Shown here piece after piece: positions 9,428 through 22,300 of a stretch of DNA of 24,681 nucleotides; position 1 is the first letter of the stretch; each line of letters opens with the position of its first letter. Under the pieces are notes generated by a model, which saw only the letters and a program-made list of their open reading frames with translations, had not been told where the DNA came from and did not search any database. The position numbers were made by a program, and so were the translations under genes. Source of the stretch: Didymodactylos carnosus (Eukaryota > Rotifera > Eurotatoria > Philodinida > Philodinidae). The DNA lies in NCBI GenBank assembly GCA_905250885.1, contig CAJNOQ010002376.1, positions 1-24,681 of the forward strand. Direction: 5' to 3'.

Positions 9428-12400
9428 TTAGTCATCAAGACTATCTTGAATTTCCTGTGAATAATAATTTGACCAATTTTCATCATCAGGGTCTTCAACT
9501 TCTTCGTCATCGCTTTCGTTTTTCACAATTTCCATCTAAAATATTAATAAAGAAAAAAAACATAGATAATTTTTGCTTAAATTGATTGAAAAGATATACC
9601 GTTGTTGAACTTTTGACATCTGCGACTTCCACTTTTAATCGTTTTCTCTTAGGCAGTAATTCATCAAAAGACGATGAACGTTTAAAATCTGTATCATCAT
9701 TTTCTTGTTCAAAAATATCGTCACTTTCGTCTGGTTGTAAACTCTACACAATTAGAGAAATATATATATTAACAACTGAAACCATGTAGCAAATAAAATA
9801 TCTTTTTTTGCTCAAGATATCTCTGCAGATATTTGATCACTGTTGTGTTAGATGTACTCTTTGACATAAAGGACATGACACATTATAAGACCCCTCTCGA
9901 CCTCCTCATATAAAAGTTGAAATAGGAGACCCCCTTTTCTTAAGATTCTTTTTGTTGAAGAAAGATCAGTTATGTCGGTGACAACATAATATTTAGTTTT
10001 GTGATTTACTACAAAGCTAAGTTCACATGTTCGAATCTCTATTCATACAAAAATTGATTTTGTGTTTTTCGATAGTTTTAGTTTAGAATACTATAATGGA
10101 ATATTCTTCCGCTTGTATTCTGACAGAATAAAGCTTATATCAACATAATATTTCAGTTAAAACGGTGATATACATAGGGCGTTCAAAAAGTTCCCAGGCT
10201 GAATTTCTTTTAAAAAAATAAAAGGCGTTATGATGCCAAGAATCAATCTGTTTTGCAAAAGATGCGTCTTGAAAATTTCCTAGAAAAACATATTGAGTAT
10301 TTTGCTACCAAATGTATCTTGATCTCAAGTGCTTTAAAAAAAAATTTGAATTCGCTAAAAAAGTCCATTATAATTTTTTCCATTTTAGAACTTTTCACTA
10401 TTATAACGCTCCACTTTTGTATTTTGTAGCAAAACACTCAATATGATTTTATAGAGAATTTCAATGCGCATCTATTGCAAAACAAATTGATTCTTGGGAA
10501 TGACAGCAAAAAAAGTTATGAACATAATACTGGGTGCTATTTAATTTACACCAAAGAGCCATATTCACATCCTGGTGAGGATGCTATGTGTCGGCAGTCA
10601 AACTGCTTGAAACCTGGCCGTATAAAAGATATAAATATATGCGGCGTATGCGTATGCTTTTCTCTCGTTCTCTCTCTATCGTAGGAAAAAAGATTGTTTT
10701 CTATCGTCATTGGTAGAGCGCAAGATATATATACGCATATCGCATGCAATTATTGATGCACTGATTACGGTTATAACTGAACAACCGATGCCTGTTGTAA
10801 TCAAAATGTCTGTTACGTTTTCCTATGGTCACGATTCTATGGTAAGAAAGGAATTCGACATTTTGAATGTGCTTGTAGCCCGTGTTTCAGAGCTTTTCAT
10901 AAGATATGAAATGCAGTATTGGAAATTTTCAGAAACTGGCTTCGGACTGCACCGTAATGCTTAAATTTTAATCTAAAGAAGAAAACTTTGTCTTCTGCTG
11001 ATACAAAACGTTGAATAATTTGAAACAGAACTCAGAAATTCGAAGAGAAATGTGAGATATAACAGGTATAAATTAACGACAACTAACAAGCCAAGCACTA
11101 CAACACTTTTTGTTGTATTAATATAAAATCAGTCTTTTTGAACGCCCTATGTATCTATCTATATATACGTAGCAGAAAAAGGGTCACTATATTGTCAGCT
11201 GACGGCAAAATGAGACTTTTATCTCCAATTCAAAAATTGCTGTTAAACAAGAGTTCTTTAGGACACAATACAAGAATCTTATAAAATCTTTAAAACTCAG
11301 AACATTTTAGAACTTCCGGGAACAATCCCTTTATCTTCTTTCCATTGTGTCATATATTTTCTTTCATTGGGCTACGATACCTATCTTTCTTTCTATCATA
11401 ATTTCGGTTTTTACTGCGAAAAACAGAAAAGCATGTGGTACATCTAATAGTTGAAAAACAGAGAGCATGTGCAAGACAGATATTTTTGTTGCTTAGACGT
11501 CTAAATATATAGTCTTACCTCTGTGTCAGATAAATCATATTCTTCATCATTCAACTCATAATCTTCTTGATCTTCCAATTCTTGAGTATCTATAAATTGT
11601 TTTTCGTAGATATCGTCATTTATTTTTTCCACGTTTGACTGTTTCGATGATGCCTAAAATGATGGGATGAAGTACATTCGGTAAGATTCAAATTCCATGT
11701 TAAATTAGCATTCAATAGTTAGCGATGAAAATGCTACGCGTAGCAAAAAAAACATCGTTTTTTCAACGATTAAATCTATCTAAACTGAATAGTTTAAATG
11801 ATATTGCAATTTTGGAATCAGTTACGACTAAAACTAGCTATAGAGGATTTTTTTATTAATAGATTGATAACTAATGCAATGTTCAACTATATATATATCA
11901 AACTATTCCTCTTTACATTTATAGTAATGATTTTCTAGATGAGTACAGTTCACGTTAAGCCTCTCTCCCCCCTCCTCCCCCCGGGTCGGAAATCTAGCTC
12001 AGCCCAGGTAGGTCGGAGCTGGACCAAACTTTCAGAGAATGTTGACCACGTCAAAGTGTGATAACGAAATTCGTTTTTGGCGTTACTTGCAACTGTTTGT
12101 GAGAGGGTGCCACAACAATGGTCAAAAGTAGGCATCTACCGCGCACAGGAATTTTCATTCCAGGTAAATGACAGAGAGCTCGGGCTAGTTTTGTTTTGCA
12201 GTAGGCACCTACGCCTAGGAGTTGACAGAACCCGATTTTTTAATTTCTCATTTACTGATTTCTGGTGCTTAATAGAACTTTAAAGTTCGAAGGTTTCTTA
12301 GAAATCCTCATTTATGTAAAGAATAGAAGCGTAATTTAAAAATCAGACTCTGTCACCTCCTACCTATAGGTGTTATCTACAAATAAAAAAAAATTTCTTT

Positions 12401-13359
12401 CTCCGATGTATCGTTACCGAGACTTCCTGTGCGCGGCGAAAGTCCTAAAGCTAAAAAACAGTCTTAAGCAAAGCGTGAAAAAGAGTAACACCTTGTAAAA
12501 TAACTCCTTAAACTATGTAATGGCAATTTGCCGCTTTAGTTCGAGGGTTATTAGGATTTATCTTTAAATAAATATAGTAACCAAATTATTGCATAACTAA
12601 TTGCGCAGTTAGTAAATTATTAAAAAGAACTGTGTAAGGCTTAGTCATAGAGATGAACGAATTAATTGACCAGACTACGAGTCTTATTCTCAGTCGTTTC
12701 GAATCATTTTTCAAAAGGTTCCCCAATCCTAGTAATGCATTTTTCTAACAGCGTTCATTTCGCCTCTATTTTTCTAAGCATTTGTTTGCTGAGCACTCAA
12801 ATGACGTGTAACAAAACATAAGAGAGAAATATTTATAATAATAAAATGTTTCTTTTAAGTAGGGATCCCAGATCGTCTGATTTTAGCGGAAAATTTCTGA
12901 TTTTGGGAGTTTTTTCTACCTAGTGTCTGATTTTCTGATTTTAGAATCTTTGTTTGATATTGAACGAAAATTTGATTTATAATTTTTTTTTCTAAAAAAA
13001 AATGGATATGAGAAGAAACAACGTTCTGACTTTTGTCTGATTTTCAATTTTTCTTTTCTGATTTGCATCTTTTAGATCTGGGATCCCTGCTGTTGAGTGA
13101 CCCGCGGCAGTTGATTACGATTCTTTTGTTTTTAACCTTAAATTCGAGCTACAACTTGAACTTGTCCATTTCTAGTACATTAGTAATAGTTCTGAAGTAA
13201 TAGCGTCATTAAAATATGATTAGTAATAAATATACAGAAATGAGCAATCAGATGTGATTTATAGAGTGTTAGTATTGTTCGAAAATTAGTCAGCCAGTTA
13301 ATCAATTTGTAACTTACTTTTTGCTGTTTTTTAGAAACAGTATTCTTCTTATTTATGGA
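9428..13359 (-). CDS. Exons 11-14 of the giant gene: acidic tail with NLS-like motif
   Basis: Exons 13359-13318 (14 codons), 11653-11519 (45), 9743-9600 (48) and 9535-9428 (35 plus TAA) are all phase 0, so each could be skipped without changing frame. They encode SINKKNTVSKKQQK, then a Glu/Asp-rich part (ELEDQEDYELNDEEYDLSD), then DELLPKRKRLKVEV, a classical monopartite NLS-like cluster, then ESDDEEVEDPDDENW and the end QEIQDSLDD. The exon before them ends phase 0, so the join is direct. Acidic tails plus an NLS are common in chromatin proteins. The separating introns (1664, 1775 and 64 bp) hold several DNA elements. Confidence 0.7.
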
Positions 13360-16300
13360 CTAAAAAAAGTAACATTAAAAATCATACAGTTCATTTTGAT
13401 TGCGATGGTTTTCTCTGTTCATAGTAAACTAATAATAATTATCTTCATTTTAGACAATTTTCAAAATTGAATATTTAAGAAAAATGAGCTAAATTTTATA
13501 TGTACAATCAGAAATAATGCAGTTTCAGTTCTCATGTAGAAAATGATCTATATTAGGTCATTTTTTCTTTTTAAAAGAGAGAGTAGATTTTTTGAATCAG
13601 AGAAACTACTGAAATCGAATTACAACTAACTATTATTTTTAGTTTCGACTATTTCTTAAACATAGCAACTTTCTTGCTAATCGGATAATAGCAAATATTA
13701 ATTTATTACCGATTCTGAGCTAGATTCATTATCTGTAGCGCTTATTTATATAACCTTATTGATGAATAAAGAAATCAATATTTACCGATGGACATTTCTT
13801 GAGGATAGTTTTTGTTGTCATGAGTGGAAACAATTGACTATTAAAACCACTTGTACATTTTTTACATGTTCCATCTTGACAATTTTTTCCTTGACAAGGT
13901 ATTGGTATTAATTGTGTAACATCTAATTTAGGCATGGTCGATTTTGATTTCCATATAATTTCACCATTTAATTCATAACCATTATTCACATACGGTGGAT
14001 AGACAATGTTAGATTCTAATGATTGAATCCAAATCATTAGTTGACGTTGAACACGTTTACAATGAAGTTGAAAAGCATCACTTGTAGGTGGTAAACAGAG
14101 AGCAATATTTTTACTATTTCGTTTTAATGCTGTCATAGCCATTTGAGAGCGTAATTCATCAAGTGTAATAGGTGTATTTAATGGTCGATAACAGGATAAT
14201 AATAATTGTTCATAAACAATTTCTCCTTGAGTAAAATCATATTTTGTCGGTTGTTTAAAATATGTATCAAATATTAAATATTTTCGAATATTACGAATTG
14301 ATGAACATCCAACAGATGTACAACCTGATAATGCATGTAAAAGAAGAAAATTTAATGGATCAATTAAATGTTGTTCTTTTATTAATGTTGATATTTGTGT
14401 ACAATTAATAATTTTTAATTGATCAACTTGATCTTTTTCACGATCTCGTACACTTGGCTGTTGTTGTACACTATAGTCAAGAAAAAGTTGTGTAGGTAAA
14501 AATTGATTTGCATAGGCAATTGATAAAATGAATACATCAGGATCGGTTGATCGAATTAGAATAGTTGACGATTGTTGAATACTTTTAACATGAAATAATA
14601 TTCGAGTAGATAAATTCAAATGATTACAAGCTAATGAATCAGTAACTGTAATATTATCACAAGTTAATAAATACGTTTTATTACCCGGACCACCTAAGAA
14701 AAAGAACAAGAATTAAAAATGAATAATTAAATTAAAAATATATGTGAGTACATACCTAAAATAAGTGTTTTACCCGTTGGTATTTTAGATGTCTGTTCTA
14801 ACCAACATTTTATTAGACAACTTGTCAAATTTGCTTTATTTATTTCTAATAAATTATCGAATAATTTTCCATTTGGTAGAATATCTATTGGATTAAAATC
14901 GTGTATTATATGTCCATCATCCTTATCTAATAATGAATCAAAAATAATATCAATTCTTTCAAATATTTCAAATTGTTTTAATAAAACTTGATCAAATAAT
15001 TGCTTTGAATAGACTTGTATTGTACCACTTCTTAATAGAGGACGATTTAATGTTAATAATTGTTTTCCATCTATAATTAATATTGTTGCTGTCGAAGATG
15101 GTGTAGTTGAAAATGCTTGTAAAAATTTATCTTGAAAAAAGAGATAAATTTGTTGTAATGTTTTAGTTGTATTATTTGATTGTTTTATTCCAAAGAATGT
15201 TGATGAATGTTTATCAACTGGTAGCGAAGATGGACATAAGGCAAGTGGTTGATGAGTAAATTCATGAGAAAATAATTGTGATAAATCTAATTGACGATGT
15301 TCACCTAATATCAAATAACGTTTTATATCATTATCGACTAATTTCAATGGTTTTTCTTTTACGAGATTAATGCGAGGTTTGCTGATTTTACCGCTTAATG
15401 GTTCGTATCTAAACAAATAAATAAATCAATAAAAACTAACGAAAACAAAGGTATATACATCAATCACATAACATTAACCGTTTTATAGCATATAGATTAG
15501 AAATAGGGGCTCTATTACAAACCTAAGTTCATGAGTTTGGATGTCTATTCGTAAAAAGTTAAGTTTTAGAATATTCTAGCGATAATAGGTTTAATTTTGT
15601 TTATATTCTAGATGAATAAAGCTGAATTATCGCCGAATGAACGAAAAATTCGAACGGCAATTTGACGCTAAATAAAATTTCGAATAGCTAGATCGAATAA
15701 GACACTATATGTACAAACTTCTACGGACTCTCTAATTAACCAAAAAAGGCATTTATTTTCAATTCATACTTACTTAAGTTAACATTGGCGAGATAACAAG
15801 CAGATACCTGTAACTGTTTGAGAATTGAGAGAAAATGTATCATCAGAATCTGTCACTAGTATTACTTTTGTAGTACATATTTTACAATAGCCGGATGTTG
15901 ACTTGACATTCACTATCGTACGCCGAAATGTCTCTCTTAACTGTTGTACAATTAACATAAAGTTTGTAAAGGTCAAATATAGAGCTCAATTATTATTTCT
16001 GAACTAAAATTTATGTTTTACAAAAGATTCTTAGTCAAGTCTTGGTCAGTTTAACATAGTTGTATGAATAAAAACCAAACACTTTTTCTTGTTAATCATA
16101 GAGCCCGTAATAGTTTGTACATATAAAGTCTTGGTCAGTTTACGTATTTAAAACTTTCTTAAGCTTATATGTTATTTTTGCCATGTTAGTTGTTTACCCT
16201 TTTCTTTAGACGTATCAATAAAGCTTAAATCAATCAAATATCAACAAAATATAAATATATTTCATTTATGCGGAGTTAAATGAATCACATCATACCTGTC

Positions 16301-19300
16301 TGAATCCTTCAATCTTAATCTGTGAATCGCTTTTAATCTTTGTTGCATTGGCACTAATTTTCGAATTATTCGTTCGTCAATAAATGTTTCTAATGCTTGT
16401 GTACCACGTTCCACTGATGAACATAGATCCTTGACAATATCAGCATGTATTACTTTCGATTGTTTTGTCATTAATTTTGTAACATCAGCATCTGTGGATG
16501 TAAACAAGTCTTCATGTTTGAGTTTTTCTAATATCAACTGTAAATCTTTGTCATCTAAATCGTATCGACTTGGTGTACATTCGAGATGGGCATCAACACA
16601 ATTTAAATTTGTTTCATATTCACATAATGTTTGTGTTACATTGGTCAAGAGAGAACGATAGGCAAATGAACGTGTCCAGGTATCAATTAATTGTGAACTA
16701 AATCGGCCACTGATACCACCGTGACCTTTACCTAAAAAGATTGATGAAAAACAAATAAATTTGTTCATTGGTAGAAAACAAGAGATAAATTAAACTTCTT
16801 TAACAAAATTGTTTCATCTACGTACGGTAAAAAATGTCTCGTCTATTTACCTAATTTATTAATTGTACACTCAATTGTTTGATCCATGGCTATGGCTGTA
16901 AACGGTTTGTTTGTTCGTCTCACTGCAAAACACTTGGATAATTTATCAAACAAATATTTTGAACATGTTTGTAAATCGTATAAATGTTGTCCACATAGAC
17001 GAGCATAATTACGATGATTTGTAGCAAAGAATAATGAAGCCATTTTTGATAAACTCGCATTTCTAGCATCAAAATTTGATGTACGTAATGCCATATATAA
17101 AGAAATTAATGGTGAAATTAAATCATCCAATATAAATGACCATAATTGAAATTTTATATTTTTATTTTTATTTTCAATTTTCCAAGCATCAAATTTTTGT
17201 TGAAATTCTAATGATTCTAAACAATTGATTAATGTTTTAAACCACCGTTGTTTAATTTCATCTTTTGCATAATGATGAGGATATCCTGAAATAATCTGTT
17301 TAATTTGATCTGTAATATCAGATGTTGATGAAAGAAATGTTTCAAATCTTTGCATTGATAAAGCCGTATAAATAAGTTTACAACATCGAAGTGATTTATT
17401 GAAATGATGAACATTAAATATTGATCGTAATGAAGCACCTTTATAAATATATGAAATAATTGTTTCGAGACCACTTCCTTCGAGAACATCCCAAATAACT
17501 ACCATATAACATTTCATCAAATGAAAATCACCAGCATAAATTGTTAATGCTTGAAATTCATTCAGATTATTATATTTAGACTAGAACAAGAATAAAAAAA
17601 GAAACATATGAAATTCAAAAGATGACAAGTCAAATAGCAACAGAATAATTCTGAAAATAAAACTGGATGATGTTCTAATGTTTAAAGATCACTCATGTTG
17701 TCGAAACCGGCGGTCAACTACAGTTATTTTAAGAACTGACGGCTAACAGCACAATTAACTGGAAAAACGGGCCGTTTTTCCGGTTAATTGTGAGGTTAAC
17801 CGGCGGTTCTTAAAATAACCGTAGTTAACCGCCGGTTTTGACAACATGGGATAATATTCAAACAAGAATACATGTCCAGTGACTTAAAATGTTATTTTCT
17901 CCTCTTTATATAACTTTACTAAAATCATTCAATTTCAAAACTTATTCATATAGATATCCAGTTTTAATCAGAATAAATTCATTTATTATATACAATTTCG
18001 AATTTAAAAAAATTCTACGTTCTATTGTATACACAGATATACATTGTTAGATTTTTATTTAAGAGCAGTGGTTCTGTAGTGTAACGGTCATCACTCTGGA
18101 CTCTGAATCCAGCGATCCGAGTTCAAATCTCGGCAGAACCTTATGTTTTTTATTTATTTCTATGTTAATAATATGTGCACACGCAGGAAACAGAACAATT
18201 GAATGTTCATTTTTATATGAAGAGGACCGATTAAAAACTTCTTTTTTTTTTCGCTTACAACTTTTGTAACGATACAGTCGAACGGATCAGCAACAGAAAG
18301 TATATATAATGGGTGACTTTCATCCAAAAATGCCACATTAGAGTTTTTTTCACCAGTAAAATCTGTTAAAAACACAACTTTATCCCCAGAAAACAGTGTA
18401 GTAACTTGAAGAAATTTTGAAAAAAAACGAGACAATTCTTAGTCCTGCTTTCATCACTAAAACTTTCTTTATGCCTACTATAACAAAATCAACATTTCAG
18501 GAAAAAAAAGGATTATAACATTACAATGTTCACCAAATATAGACGTTCTAAGATAAATTCTTTCTCCGTTTTCTCATCAGCAAAGAGGTTTATTATAATT
18601 TAATTTTATCGCATCTTGACTTTCACTTTATACTCTTTTTGAACATTACTATCATTTGTTTATATAATATATCTTTTGCCATTCGAATTTAGACAGCATT
18701 TTGTTTAATTCCACTTCTGGATCACATACCTTTCATCTACTACCCATTATCATATTTTATGATATATCAGTATACCGCTGAAACGTTTCTTTTCTTTGTT
18801 TTGTAAAAACTAAGTTGAATGTGTTTTTCTTTAAAAGTTCTTTCTATCATGAATTTTGAAGCAAAGAAATACATTATTGTCCGTTTGTGGCGAATCATGA
18901 TGCACCGTGCATATAAAGATTACATCGAAATTTTTTTTTAATTTGTTCTAGGGTTGAAGAGAAAAGTTAAAAGAAAGTAGGACGAATAATTTTTCGAGCC
19001 ACTGTAAACTATTCCCGTTGTTGTGTTAGATTTTGCCCAACTAAACGATGACTTGTTTCAAAAATAACCTAGTACCATCTTCTCTATCTTTGTTCTTGTG
19101 ATAATATATCACGAAAAATTATAGAACGCTTTTTTTTCTTGAATGTCCGTCCATTTTATTTCTCCCACCAACAAATATATGGACAGGCCGGGAAAAGTTT
19201 TTACCGTGGTGCGTACACAAACGTGCTTCTCGTCATAATTTTTGTCCGTGCTAGCACATTTTTTCTTCATTTAAACTATGCATCAAATTTTTCAATCAAG

Positions 19301-22300
19301 AATGGCTCCTTCTTTACCTTGAACCTCGGACAGATATTCTGCTGCCAAACATAATTCTTCACAGGGCAATAACTGCTTATTGTCCTTGATATTTTTTTCC
19401 AGGAGAGGCAATTGGCTCCAATTGTCCTGGTGGCGATCCACCAATGAACAAACATTAAACCGGCTATACTAAATGGAATACAAATTTCAAGAATAGATCT
19501 GACAAAAGCCATGCTATGACTGAATATATCTATACATCTATGGCGTATCTCCTTTTATCTTTTGTTCTATACGACTATTAATCTCTTTTTTTTGATTTTT
19601 TTATGTTATCTATTTGTTCACTGTGAGAAATCTAAAGTCACGTCTTGGAGAGTATACAATTTACGGATTTAATGGATTCACCACCAAGCTAATTGACATG
19701 TGTACTAGTTCATCAATAAAGTGTAAAACAATTCTGTTTTTTACAAAAGAAAATGACTTTTAAACATATTTATTATCTTTTTCGGTAGGTTTATTATAAA
19801 TAATAAACGGTACAGAAAAAGGCAGATGATAAGTGGTCGTTTGCCGGAAAAAAGAGAGCTTAAAATATTAATTTCTTATTGCACTTAGGTTTTATATTCC
19901 CCGTTTTTGTTTTTGTCTTTTTTTAGTTTTTCTTCTTACAGTTTTAAGGACAACAAGATGAGAACGGTGGTTCATAATGATTTTTGAGGAGAAGTGTCTC
20001 TGCAAAAAATTTGCATTACTCTTTTGTTTCCTTGTTGAATAGCTCTGTTTAAATAATTTGTTGTTTGTTTCTTATAATATTCTTTAATTAGATCGTGATC
20101 GATGTGTTGACGTACATATGATCCAGAAGTGTAAAAGGGCACTTTCGATACATATCTTAAACCTTTGTTCTCAATCACTTGTAAAGAGAAGAGTCACTAT
20201 GGTAATAAAAAGACTGTACACATGATATTTGACGCATGACATAATATATCTTTTGATTTGTTCAGAGGAACTATTATTGTTTTCAAGATTTTTAAAAATT
20301 TAAAGTTTTTTTGTTCAACTCACCTTTATACAATTTCGATAAATTTTTTCATCAACAACAATAACTGCTTCTTTTTGAAAATTTGTATCTAAAAATTGTG
20401 TTTTTGTTGATTTTAAACATGTATCCGCTGCTTGTTGAGAAGATGGATCAAGATCAATAGGTGTACAAAACGAAATAATATGTAACGGTTTTGTTGTGTC
20501 ATGTTCTAAATGAGTGGCAAAATAGCCAGCTAATAACGGCAAACGAGTATTGCTCTTGAGAACATCATTACAGAGATGTTTTGATAAACCATAAGCAAAT
20601 AATTTTAATGTCAAGGAATTATCAACAAATGCTTTATATTTGTAAGTATTCGATTGATCAAAAGAACGACGATCGATTACAGCTTTTCTTGGAGTTGATG
20701 TGCATATTGGACGAAATTGAGGATTTATTTGTGTTACACATGAAAATGATTGAATATCATCAACAAAACCTGAAAAGAAAATAGACAAATTTTTACACAA
20801 TTATAGTCGAAATAAACACACGTACATCATAGAACTTTGATCCATTACTACAACTTTGACAAAATTATGCGTTCATTTAGTTCTCTTATTTTCCATTATA
20901 TATGATAATAATTACTTAAACAATGTAACACTGGCGCAATAGAAAAGAAAATACGTAAACTAATGACGAAAAAACCTAACAACAAGGAACGTTAAACCAT
21001 AAAAACAATGTAGTAGATTTAACCAAATGTATGTTGAATAATCAGTACTTGACCAAAGTGAAATATTATCAATAACAGGAAATTATCTGCAAGTTAATTT
21101 TTATTAAATATAGAAATTTGTGGTGTTCTCTCATCCAATTTTTAATGTTTTCTCTTTTTCTTTACCTGAATCGTTCTGATCTTGTTCTTCTTCATCATCC
21201 AGTACAATTATTTGTTGATTAGTATCTTCAAGACTAATGTCAATATTTTCAGGATTTTGTATAATTATCTGATTCATAATATGAATACTATTTTCACCAT
21301 GTACCGTTTCTTTATTCAAATCAAAATTATCAGCTACTTTTACACCAAAACAATTTGGATGCACAGTTTTTGGTAATTGATAAAGAGTTGATTCTTTTCT
21401 TGCTTGTTCATCATGTAAACGACATACACCTTCATACGAACATACATGTCCAAATCGATTCATAACTGTTATTAAATCACTTGATCTTGCATGTTTAAGT
21501 AATTCATTTCCAAGTAGATAATGTTTTGGACTTAGAAAAGAATCATTTTTACAATTCATTATATCAAATGATATTGATGATATTTTTAACCATTTTTTCG
21601 ATTTAGAAAACCATGAACCATCGTACATACTATCATAATGAGTATATGAACGTTTTACTTCATTAAAATCACGATCATTCAATGTAATAAGACCAATAAA
21701 ATTCTTTAGAAAAGTTGGACACGATTTCCAATAAGAATCGGATGTAACATAAGCCAATTGATCACGTGAAGTTTTTAATTTTTTAAAATAATCATAACCT
21801 AAAAATAGAAATAAAAATAAAAATTGACAGTAGACATAGAAATATTCAGTTCTGATATAGATCATTCTTCATATTAAGTTATAAAACATAAAAATTGACA
21901 CTTTTCTTCATACCAGAAACAATACTTTTTCTTAATAATTCCACTGTACGTAATATTAATTCACATTCATCTGTTATCGCTTTGATTCTGGACGTTTCTT
22001 CTTGTCTTTGTTTTATAGCCATCACCACACCGTTATCTCTTATATCTTCAACTTGTTTTACTTTAGCTTTGACAAATTGTTCAATATTATTCAGTGCCAC
22101 GTATGTTCCTTGTTTGGGACAATGTTTATAAAAATAAAATTTTGAAGGTGAAAGATTTTCTAAACGTCGACGAATAGATGCCGTACGTAGTATTGCTTCC
22201 GTAGCTGATTTTCCTTTTGCCACTAATAATTTACGATATTTGGTTTGAACATCGATCATTCGTAAAACTAATTGGGTTTTTAATGTTACACTGAGCCATC

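Noticed and set aside
11950-12135. 61-codon minus-strand frame as a gene
   Set aside because: It overlaps a C-run, G+C-rich segment next to a fold-back repeat and resembles no protein.
13710-13740. Constitutive exon between giant-gene exons 10 and 11
   Set aside because: Its phase fits exon 11 but not exon 10, whereas joining exon 10 directly to exon 11 keeps the frame; left out of the main model.
18160-18435. A nested minus-strand gene in intron 6 just downstream of the tRNA
   Set aside because: The frame looks somewhat protein-like, but no start, partner exon or known domain could be supported.
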